Positions 30,001 through 42,000 of a DNA stretch of 64,000 nt are shown here, in pieces (position 1 is the stretch's first letter; every line of letters starts with the position of its first letter). Both the position numbers and the translations under genes were made by a program. Where the stretch lies: the NCBI GenBank assembly GCA_037783545.1, contig JBBELK010000542.1, positions 1 to 64,000 of the forward strand, in the 5' to 3' direction. Under the pieces are notes generated by a model. That model ran no database searches and had not been told where the DNA came from. It was given only the letters and a program-made list of their open reading frames with translations. The DNA comes from Henricia sp. BOLD:AAB3569 (taxonomy: Eukaryota; Echinodermata; Asteroidea; Spinulosida; Echinasteridae).

Positions 30001-33000
30001 TGTTTTATTTTTTTTGAAAAACCTTTTTGTTTTTAGTCGGGCTTTATACTCTATGCAAAATTCAAAACTCGTGCGGTCCAGATGGATTTTCCCCCCAAGT
30101 ATTTTTTCCCGGGGTATTTTTCAGACCGACCGAAGCCTAACCGCTAACGTCGGCCAGGTTCTGTCACTTCGCCACCCGTCCGTTGCAAAGAGTCTTCGCC
30201 TACCCTTGCAACCGCGCGAGCCACCCGGCTAAATCAACATCGCGTACCGGTCAAATCAACCACGGCGCCTACAAAACAACATGCAAGAAACTTTCAAATC
30301 AACACGATATAAGCGCCGAACGTATACGGTGCATGTACCAGGCTATTTGCTCATAAGTGCGCGTGCGTTAAGAAAAATCTACCCGTATCTGCATACAAAA
30401 CTAACACATGCGCACAAATTTCCCCCCTTTTTCGGGGGGAGAATTTACGGATTTCCCTAGACGGTCATTTTGACAAAACGATATGGTGATAGGACTACGA
30501 CGTCTATCACGTGATTACGCCCTCTTGCGGCAGTCGGGTATCCAACAAATAATGACCGTCTAGGGCCTAGACTACTTACATGTACATGTATATATACTTG
30601 ATTGAATCTAGCTCTCCCCATCATGTGCATGAGCATGATGGAATGGACTGCCGAAGTGATTACGTCACCTTTTGTTGGTTGCCTAGGCAATTGGCTCTAA
30701 ACTAAAAATCACTCAACCGTGTCCCAGTGCTTTTCCAATGGTACTTTTCCCGACGGCCATGATAGTTTAGAGCCAATTGCCATGGCTGTCTATTGTATGC
30801 AGAATGTCATTCTTTTCAGGGACTATACTTTTCCTTTAAATCTTCAGAACAAAGAAGAAACTGAAAAAGATAAAACAATTTTCCAGGCTATTGTCACCGA
30901 AACCAGGAATACAAATGAATAGTTATTATGTGTCTTGTGACTTGTAGTTTCTTAATGTGAGTCTGGTTAAAACAATATATTTCCATGTTTCTGTTTCCAT
31001 CTTGCATCATGTAAATGCAATAGGCTCCACCCACTTGTAGACTATACATGTACAGCAAGCAACATAGTCAAAGTGTGCACACATCGACGGCAGCTGATCA
31101 GGGGCCAATTTCATTAGGCTGTTTAGCAGAAAAATTTGCTTAATCCAAAATTTGTTTGCTTTATAAAAATGGGTTAATAGTCAAAATGTTATGTCAACTT
31201 GTGTTCTTAGCAGATATTCTTGTGAAAAACACAAATTGACATGCAATTTTTACTGTTGACCCATTTTTAAAAACCAAGAAAATTTCTAAACAGCTTTATG
31301 AAATTGGCCCCAGTTGAGTTGCTTCCAGTTGCAATGTCGATGTAAGCTAGGCTTAAAGCCAAAACTTGCCTGCCGTTGTGCGCTCGCATCATGCTTTGCA
31401 TATGTGACATGCCATTCAATAACACGGTCGTTTTTTTGTGCCGGCGATTCATTATCCAAATTTATGCACAGCTAGATGCGTACGCACAGCTACCGGTATT
31501 GCCACACCCCCAATGTTTTGGTGCTTGCAATGACGTCATAGGTCACACCATCTCTACTATATAGCCAAAACTTTCTGTAAACATAACCTGGCTACAAAAG
31601 TGACATACATATGTAATATTAAGCTTTTACACTTTTAAGAATCTTGAGCTATGTACAGCTTAATAAACAATTATCATGCCTCATACATTAGGCTAATGAA
31701 ACTCGATGTTATGTTTCCTGTAACCCGCTCGCGTTTGGATTTTTCGGCCGCGTTTGAGACGCAAAATCCTAAAACAATTCATTATTTCGTATTTTCCCCC
31801 AAAATATCAAGTTTTTAATTTTTTTCTCCTGCTATTTTTTTTGGGATTTTTAAAAGCAGCGCTCGAATTTCACATTTTGGGTGAGGTGCTTATTCTCGTT
31901 CTCCCGCCGAAAAAAGTTAATGTACATGTAATTTTCTTCCTTCATAAAAAAATACCCCAGAAGCAGAGTATCAGCGCGGCTGGCCGGCGGTACGTGAAAA
32001 TCTGTAACAGTGGTTTGCAATAAATTTCGCAATTGCGCTGCCATTTTTGTGATCCATGTACCCGGTGTGAAAAACCCTACATGTACATGCGCAAGTTAAG
32101 TCCCGCGTGCTGCTATGCTGTACAAACACATAGGGACCGCCCGCTTCATCGTAGTCTCCGTCCGCTCCACCGCGGTTTGTAAGCTCTGTGAGTGCTAGCC
32201 TAGAACTAACTCACAAACTACAAATGGGCGATTGTATTTATCATTAGAGCCTAGATTTACGCCTAACTTACATAATATAAACATGATGACCGTAGAAAAC
32301 GTCCCCTGAAATGGTTTTGTCTGAAGTTCTATAGTCTTTGAGAAATGAGTAAAACAATTAGTTTTCGTCTCATGAGCCGAAAATTCAATTCGCCTTAAAA
32401 CCATTTGACCCAAGTGCCATTTTGCCCAAAACCACTTCGCCCCAAAACTACTTCGTGCACAGGCCGTGGTTTTGGGGGGAAATGACTGCAAACCCTTTTT
32501 TGACCGTTTTCTAAAAATTTAGAAGATGAAGTACGAAGCTGGTTTTTGCTCGGGTTGGTTTTAATCATGCATATCTTCAATCATGCATATCTTTAATCAC
32601 ACAGGGGGATAAAACTATTTGTAACAGTTTACCAATCATGTAAACTATATATCTTTAAGTTGATGGCGGCTAGCTTTTTACGTACCATCGACGCGTAGAA
32701 TCGCATCGTTTTCTGTCGTGTTTTGGAGAAGGTTGTATGATAACCACAACAAATTGTTGAGTTGATAATAAAGGTAGAAAAACATGGGTGCAATTCCCAT
32801 TTGAAATGTGTAAACTGATGATATAAATGTGTTTTGTTATTTAAATATATCTTGATCCTTAAATACCTGGGAAATGGTGAAAGATATTTTAATAAATTAC
32901 AAATGTGTGTATAAGTTGATCCGGGTTGTGTTTTAACACACAACAAAGGGTATATAGCGCGCTAAGTTTTGATCAAATAGCCGTTATTTTGCAAATAATG

Positions 33001-36000
33001 AAATGCTACAAAATAATGAAATAGTTGCCTCATTTGGACTTGACAAAATTGTTACGGGAAACATAACATCAAGTTTCATTAGCCTTATGGGTTCTCAGCC
33101 AGTATGAGATATGGTAATAAAAACAACAGCATTTGTCAGATATTGTGCTTAAGCTACTGTCACACTCCCGGGTCACTCTAGAGATAAGATTGATTTGTGA
33201 CTACCGACAACCAAAAAAAGCTGTGACAAATGACAACCAATGTCGAACAAATCCCAAAATTATCAGTAAACTTTGCCAACTACTTGGCGATCGGTGAGAC
33301 CAGAAAAACCATCTCCGTCCACTTTGGTCACCGGGAGCTTTCACTTGCAACAATTGAAACCTCCCGACGACCAAAATGCTCTAAAAACCAGCTGCCAACC
33401 ACTGACAACCTTTTTAAAGAGTGACAAAAGCTTTCTACGACCTCTGACAACCAACTCTCAATCAGTGTTTGTCAGTATTTGCCAGCCGGTTGTATCTCTT
33501 GTGTGACTGTAGCCTTAGTCCACCAAACTTTATGCTCCGGTCATTCAGAGCATCAGGACATTGCACTAAAGCAATCTAAACATGGTTCAACTAAAGAACA
33601 GTCTACCTTCTTTGTACAGTCTGCAGTGCAATCGGTTCTGTTGGCTGCTGTGGGCTGTCACTGTTTGTTGATTCTTGGGGAAGAACTTGCAGTTCACTCT
33701 GCTCTGTTGGCTGCCGTGGGTTTTTGCTGTTTGTTGATTCTTGGGGAAGAACTTGCAGTTCAATCTGTTCTGTTGGCTGCTGTGGGCTGTCGCTGTTTGT
33801 TGATTCTTGGGGAAGAACTTGCAGTTTAATCTGTTCTGTTGGCTGCTGTGGGCTGTCGCTGTTTGTTGATTCTTGGGGAAGAACTTGCAGTTCAATCTGT
33901 TCTGTTGGCTGTCGTTGGCTGTTGCTGTTTGTTGGTTCTCTGGGAAGAACTTGCAGTTCAATCTGTTCAATTGCCTTTCGGCGGCTGTTGGTGTGTGGTG
34001 TTTTAGGAAGATTCTTTGCTCGATGTCTTGCAGCTTGAGAGCGTCTGTCTCTGTGATGTTTGCAGCGGTTCTTGGGATTTATGAAAGCAAATGCCTGTCG
34101 AAAGACTTTCCTGTAATCTTCATTCAGCCCATTGTAGAGGACAGGGTTTACGGATGAGTTCAGTAAATCCAGAAAAATACTAACCACATTGCAGTCAGTC
34201 AATAGAATCATGACTGACGTGACATCACATACAGATTCATCTGCTCCACTTCTGAGATAAATTAGTTGGATTCTTTCAATGATGTTTATGATCATACATG
34301 GGAAAAACACTGCAGTGTTCACAGTCAGCATGAGCACAACCCTGGTTACACGGAAATGCTGCGTTGATTGTGGAGCTGGTTGCTGTTTCAGTTTTAGGAT
34401 TATGTAGACATATAGGGAAGCATTGATAAACATGAACAATGCGTATTGAGATAGTTGCAGATATACAAATGGATATAGATCTTTGAAACATACTTCAATG
34501 ATTGTCTTTGTTGCTGCAGTAATTACTGCAGTTACCCAGAGTCCTGCTGATATCTTGGCTGCTCGGATTTTGCTGGCTTTGGCTCTGAATGTCACTGGAT
34601 CACGTACAGCAAAGAATCTCTCAAACGCTACAGCAGTTACAAAGCAAGGAGATGCAGTACAACTTGTCATACTAAAAATGCTAATTATCAAAAGAAATGT
34701 ATCAGATGGTTCATCCATAGGTATCATGGTAGTGATGATAAAAATGGAATCAGCCACAGCTAGGTTGGCCAAGTAGACATTGAGGATGGAGTGCATGGAC
34801 TTCATGCGTACAACGACGTACAGGAAAGTCAAGTTCATCAACAGGCCAAATGATGCTATGCATTCAACTGCTTTGTCCTGAATATCGACAACCTTGTTGT
34901 AATGTCTTACATATTCAATGAAACAGTTTATCTCTTCTGAAGTCAAGTTGTCATCATTAAAGCCAGCAGCCATAGTTTCCCAAATAGTCACAACAAAGCC
35001 CTGCTTGGCACTGAAATTTAAATCTCTTGCCCAGAATTTCAATCCACATCTAAACCTCACTCATCATAATCAAAATTCAAATGCCTGGAGACAACCAAGT
35101 AAAGTTGTATTTAAACTCATGATTTTACAAGCAAATCTTGAGAGGCTTTCAGTTTTAAAACCTGTAGAAACATCACATTATTTGCACAGGGGGTTGATCC
35201 TGCTTTTATTGTTGACACAGTCTCGAGTGTGAAACCTGGTGAAATACATTTCAATAACACGTCTAATAACAATCTTAAAATCTGATGACTTTAGAAGTAA
35301 GACATCTTAAGGGGCTGAGTCAGGGTTGCGTATATGTGCCAAATCCTGTGGAATTGCTCTTAATTCATAAAATGTGTACGTTGTTCTTGCATTCACAGGG
35401 TGTATTAAGAAAAATCAGAAAAATATTGATAAATAAATTCTGTATATCCAGCGCCGCCCTGAATGAACGGGCTCATTTTGTAAACAAAGGTTAAATTTAT
35501 TTGCGCAGAAAAATGGAAGTTGCATGAGAGGTCAATTTGGAAAGTTTAGCTAGCCCTTATAAATTAGTCCTCCATGTGACCATTCCCAACCCCCACCCAC
35601 AGATTTGCACACTTAGCACCTAGGGCATGACTAATCACAGCTCTGTTTTGCCTAAAAATGGTGTTTTTTGTTCTTATTCAGTCTCTCAAGGTCATCCAAA
35701 ACCTTGGACTTCAGATGTCCCCACAAGTAAAAATAAGACCAGCAGCTGATTTCACGAAACATTACACAACTTACGCCATGGCGTAAGACTTGCGACGCAG
35801 ATTTCACTATGATGAAAGGCCGTTTTCTAATAACGGAAGGCCGGGGTTCAGTTGGTTGACGATGCGGTAAATAAGCACGTGTAACGAGCTGCATTATAGC
35901 CATTTTTCACTGTCCTAAGACACATTTTTTCTAACTTACACCACCAAAAACCATTGCGCAAGTTACGCTACATTTTATTGCGTTAGTCTGCGAGTTGCGC

Positions 36001-39000
36001 CATATCCAAATGTCGCAACTTTTGTGAAACGCGCCGCAACTTATTGCACAAGTTGTGCAATAATTTATGGCGTAAGTGGACTTGCGCAATTGCGTAAAGT
36101 TTCGTGAAATCGGCTGCTGAGGTGTTAGGTCTGGCAACCTTGAGAGGCCTTTTCCCAGGTCAATTCACAAAATCACCAGACCTAATAACACAGGACGTTT
36201 TTTGTTTAATGGGGACATCTGAAATCCAAGTTTTTGTCATTCGCCGTTGAGTAGGATGACCTGGAGAGACCAATAAGAACAAAAGTAACCCTTCTTAGGG
36301 AGAAGCAGTGGTTAGGCTTGTCTTTAGTGTTATACGTTAAGTGTGCAAATCTGTGTGCAGAAAAAAGGGTCACGGGGACGACTTGGGGCTTGCTAAACTT
36401 TTTAAAAAACTGATGTCAACATCTCATGCTTTTTTATCCTGTTTTGCATCTTTCATTTTTCCGCGCAAATTCATTTTTCCTTTGTTTACCAAACTAACCC
36501 CTGTTCATTCAGGAGTAAAATGTCTAACATGATCACGACGTTAATAAAAGACTGAAACCTATGTCTACTAACATGTATGAGCCTATTTTCTACAAAAAAA
36601 CAATATACAGAATTCATTTATGAACATTTTTCTGAGTGTCTACTTTTTTTGGGTCTGATTTTCGTTTAGTTTGTTTTTCAATTACCAAGGCTGTGGTTAC
36701 TTTATTCATGTCCAAATGCAACATTTGGTCCAGTGCCAAATCTTGACACAAACGAAATAATTAACCAGGTGTAGGATAGTATTCGTCCAAATTTTTGCTA
36801 AATGTTTATCCTGATTACTGAGTATACACCAATCCGGTAATAAGGTCTTCCCTGTACATCCGCCATAGCTGGGGGGCTTCCACTGAATGAACTGTATGTT
36901 TTTGTTGTTGCTGAAGCTGCATTTGTTTACTTCGAACAAGTTGCGCGTCTTTGTAGGGTTGTGTGCACGAGAAGGCGGGCGCGTCGCGTGTACGCAAAGG
37001 TGGGCGCGTCGCGTATACGCGAAGGAGGCTCGTTCGTGCATGTAATGGATGAGCGCTTTTTATTCTAACAGCAACACAAAACGCACAGCCCATGCACTGG
37101 ACGCCCCCCAGCTATGGCGGATATGCAGGGAGGAGATCTTAGTGACCGGATTGGTGTATATGGTGTTGATAATTACGTCGAAAAGGGGCAAATCAAACAC
37201 TATAATTAAACATATTTTTCCTGAGTCCAGAGGTTACGTCTTAAAGCCAACTCCTCGTTCCAATGCACAAGAAAACCGACCAGGTCAATTTCCATAGCTT
37301 CCCTTTGGCAGAGCAAGATTTATTTTTTTACAGAAATTACATTTCAAAACCGATAACTTCTACCAACATAAAATTGTCCACTCTATATTCAGATTATATT
37401 TGTAAATGTGAAATCTGCAAGCATAAAAAGCATCTTTAAATCTTCAGAACAAAATTTTCCAGGGTATTATCACCAAAACTAAGAAGGAAGATTAACAGTT
37501 ATTCTGTTGTCTTGTGACTTGTAGTTTCTTAAAGTTATATTAGTCTGGTTAAAACCATATTGTATAGGTACAGTATATTTCCTCGTTTCCGTTTCCATCT
37601 TACATCATGTACCAGACTAAGTACACCCTCTAAGGCCAATAAGCCCCGCCCACTTACAAATGCTTCAATCAACATCTTTGAAGTGTGCATGATCACTGGG
37701 GTGTTGAATAGTGATTGTTTGCGCAGCAGCAATTCGTTAGTGAATACACTACTCCAGTCAGTAAGCCCCGCCTTTTGTCATTGATTCCCGAAAATATGAC
37801 AGATGTCGGACCTTTGCTATAGAGCAATTTCAGTTGTTTCCTGTTTGCAACTTCAGAAATTCCCCAAATTCTGCACAAATTATAATGCTTTCTCTTCGGT
37901 CAATTTTGTGACAAATCACATGGTACATGTAGGGCCTACTCATCAGGGTATAAGAGCATATTTCTCTTTTGCATGGGACTCACAAATTAAGAGGAAACTC
38001 TTTTCCTGGCCGGTATTTACAAAAATCAATCTAAGTGGGGTACTTAAGTCTCTTAAATCTAAGCATATCATTAAGATACAAGTGGAACACGTATTCATAA
38101 ACGATTTTGGCACTATACTTGTCTTATTAGTGGTCCACTTGATCAGTCACTTAAAATCAACAAATTATACATAAAAAGTAAGCATAACATTAGATCATTA
38201 CTACTATGTACATGCGTAGACATACCACAATGCATACATGTATAAATTGTGCGGGATATGCAGTAGCACAGTGGTTAAAGAATGGAAAACGAAGGCTTTC
38301 TTTGGTCAGTATAAAAAGTAAACATCAATTGGAATCTGTATAATCTCCAATGGCTAAATTGTTTAGGGGCTCTCTGATTAATTGTGTATTCGTTTCTCTG
38401 TAAACTTGCTGTATGTTAATAAAAACACTACAATGACACCAGAGTGTTCCACTGTTAAATCAACACAAACAGGTCTCATCACACTTGAGTCCCAAATTAA
38501 GCGGGACACTAAGTAAAAATGTGTTGTGAATAGCACTTTTACTTTAAAGACACAGGCTCGTCAGCAATGCGCGCGTGCCAAATTCGTGCCATGAAATACG
38601 CAGCTCCATGCCTTTGCTATGGAGCTGCGTATTTCATGGCACGAATTTGGCGCTCGCGCATTGTTGACGAGCCTGTCTGTTTAAGACTTGGCTTGACAAC
38701 GGTTGCTATCCGCCTTTACTGTGTCCATAAAGCAAAAATAATTCAACACTGATAATTTAATGTTGACGCGTATTTTCGCAAATGTTGCGCAAGAAAATAA
38801 ATTGGCATGTCTTTTAAATATTGATAGACTGTTTGAAACCAGCATACATGTGTACCGTGCTTTTGTTGGCAAGTTTCTAAAAATGTTGAGACTTGTTTTT
38901 CAGGGTTGATGGCAGAATTATCAGTGGCATGCCATATAGTATGGACACAGTAATGGCGAATATGATAGTTGTTGTTGTCACGTGTATGGCACGCCAAAGT

Positions 39001-42000
39001 GGAAATAATTAAACAGTGATAATTTTGCCATCAACCCTGATAAACAAGTATCAACATTTTAAAAAACTTGCCAACAAAAGCACGGTACAGTAAACCTTTG
39101 TTACAACACCCCTGATATAAAGCTTTTCTCGATATAAAGCTTTTCTCGATATAAAGCTCAATTTTCTAAGTCCCAGCCATTATTCCCTGCATTGCGTATG
39201 CACTGGTTATAACGTTCTCTGGATATAAAGCTCAAATTATTTCGGTCCCTTAAAGAGTGATATAATGAGAGTTTACTGTATGCCAGTTTCAAACAGTCCA
39301 TCAACATTTAAATGTCATGCAAATCTTTTTTTCTTGCGCAACATTTGCAAAAATATGCGTGAACATTAAATTAACAGTATGCAGGAGGTCGTGGGTTCGA
39401 GTCCCACCCGAGCACGCTATGAAGTTTTTCATAGTGTCTCGGGAAAGCACTGAGTATATAGTGTTAATAATCACGTCGGGTAAGGGCAAAAACAACCTTA
39501 CTTAACATTCAATTTCCCCGACGCAAGTCTAAATCAACTTCTAAATTAACAGTGTTGAATTATTTTTCGCTTTGGCGTCCCATAGTATGGACACAGTAAT
39601 GGCGGAAAGCAACCGTTGTCAAGCTAAGTGAAACCCAAGAATAGAACTTAAGCAGGACACTTAAATTAATTGGCTTCAGTTGTTTTGTAAATAGCAGTCT
39701 TGGCTTTTTCCTTCGATCATGCCCTCTCCTGCGCAGAGGTTTGTTCACTTGTAATAGGCCTACAGTAAATCATTGTTGATTGTGCATACAGCTGCATATA
39801 CATGTACATACTTGACTGTATCTAGCTCTCCCCATCATGTGAGCATGTTGGAATTGTATGTAAAATGTCATTCTCTTCAGGGGCTATATTTCTCCTTTAA
39901 ATCTTAAGACCAAACAGAAACTGAAAAAAAGGTAACAATTTTTCAGGGTATTGTCACCGAAACCAGGAAGAAAAATGAATAGTTATTCTGTGTCTTGTGA
40001 CTTGTTACGAGTTTCTTAATGTGAGTCTGGTTAAAACAATATAATTCCATGTTTCTGTTTCCATCTTGCATCATGTAAATAATGCAATAGGCTCCACCCA
40101 CTTGCAGTATGATACAGCAAGCAACATCGTCAATGTGTGTCACTGGGGTGCTGAATAGTGATAATTTCCAAAGCATAAATCTTCCATAATTTTTCAGATT
40201 CTAGTATGTTGCCGTACATTTACCTTTTGAGCTTGAAATTGACCTTGTATTAGCAGGAATGAAAACAACAAACAAGGAATTGGGACCTAAAATGTTCCTT
40301 GTTATAAGCAGAATGTTGTATCCGCTGTGCTCTTATTACTTAGGAGGTTTAGATGCATGTAAAATGCCAGGAACCCAGCTTCGAATAGTGTTCATGGCAA
40401 AAACGTTATCTCACCAAAAAAGTCACGAAATGTGTCACAAATCTGTTCTAAGATCTCCTCACAATAATAACCAAGTGCTTGAAACATTTCACATTCACGT
40501 TTGCTTTTTACGTGCATCTAAACCTCCCTGTTATTAAAGCTTGACTGTACTATAACCAAAACTTTCTGTAAACACAACCTAGCAACAAAAGTTACATACA
40601 TCATGTAATAATATTAAGCTTTCGTTCTAAATGTTTTTGGTAATTGTTGAGGTATGTACAGTTTAATAAACAATTACCATGCCTAATATACATTATAAAA
40701 CAATATAATTTGTCTGATATTGTGCTTAAGACTACAGTCACACGAGAAATAAGATTGGTCGGTGACTATATACCGACAACTAAAAAAGCTGCGACCAACG
40801 ACAACCACGTGGTCTGTGACTGATCCACAACAGGTCGCAACATGTTCTACGATCAGTTGGTGACTGGTAGCCGAGTGATGGCTTATTTCTCGTCAATTGG
40901 TTGTCGATCAGTTGATGAATGTCGGCGACCATGAAAAAGCTGTGCACCGATTGCCAGCAACCATTGACGACTGGTCTGAAACCATTCAGAGACCAGTCTC
41001 TCACCCTTGGACAACCGATAATAGACCAGAAAAACCTCCCCACAACTCTAGTCGCCAGAAGGTTTCTCTTGCAACAAGTGAAACCTCCAGACGACCAAAA
41101 TGCCCTAACAACCAGCGGCCAACCACTGACAGCCTTTTTAAAGACTCACAAAAACTTCCTACGACCTCTGACAACCAACTCTCAATCAGTGTTTGTCAGT
41201 ATTTGCCAGCCGGTTGTATCTCTTGTGTGACTGTAACCTTTGTCCACCAAACTTTATGCTCAGGTCATTCAGAGCATTATACATGTACATGTTAAGACAT
41301 TGCACTAAAGCAATCTAAACACGGTTCAACTAAAGAACTGTCTACATGTACCTGTACCTTCTTTGTACAGTCTGCAGTACAATCGGTTCTGTTGGCTGCC
41401 GTGGGCTGTCGCTGTTTGTTAGTTCTTAGGGAAGAACTTGCAGTTCAATCTGCTGTATTGGCTGCCGTGGGCTGTCGCTGTTTATTGGTTCTTGGGGAAG
41501 AACTTGCAGTTCAATCTGCTCTGGCTGTTGTGGGTTGTCGTCGTTTGTTGGTTCATGGGGAAGAACTTGTAGTTCAATCTGTTCTGTTGGTTCCTGTGGG
41601 CTGTCGCTGTTTGTGGGTTTTGGGGGACGAACTTGCAGTTCAATCTGCTTTGTTGCCTTTCGGCGGCTGTTGGTGTGTGGTGTCTTAGCAAGACTCTTTA
41701 CTCGATGTCTTGCAGCTTGAGAGCGTCTATCTCTGTGATGTTTGCGGCGGTTCTTGGGATTTAAGAAAGCAAATGCCTGTCGAAAGACTTTCCTGTAATC
41801 TTCATTCAGCCCATTGTAGAGGACAGGGTTTAAGGATGAGTTTAGTAAGATCAGAATGAAACCAACCAGATTGCAGTCAATCATTAAAATCATAACATCA
41901 CATATAGATTCATCTGCCGTACTTCTAAGATAAATTAGTTGGATTCTTTCAATGATGTTCATGATCATACATGGGAAAAACACTGCAGTCTAGTGTTCAC

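Larger units (their letters stand above)
38691..39624. mobile_element. Large foldback element with two nested insertions
   Basis: CTTGACAACGGTTGCTATCC at the left faces AAGCAACCGTTGTCAAG at the right. Inner arms include ATTCAACACTGATAATTTAA and GTACCGTGCTTTTGTTGGCA. The right arm is interrupted by the Tigger-like element at 39088-39278 and the SINE at 39379-39541, and the left arm shows both empty sites. Confidence 0.75.

Noticed and set aside
31754..32023. Possible transposase remnant in the 1.4-kb Harbinger-like element
   Set aside because: Only an 89-codon low-complexity frame with no DDE-like or Myb-like motif visible.
33479..34157. Plus-strand frames rich in Leu, Val and Cys across the receptor tail
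   Set aside because: Antisense shadow of the 66-bp minisatellite, whose periodicity keeps other frames open.
33603..35060. A longer 485-residue reading of GPCR 1, beginning with MRFRC at 35060
   Set aside because: The first codon is GTG, not ATG. The same upstream frame in GPCR 4 is broken by extra bases and a stop, and all four copies share an ATG 29 codons further in with a good context.
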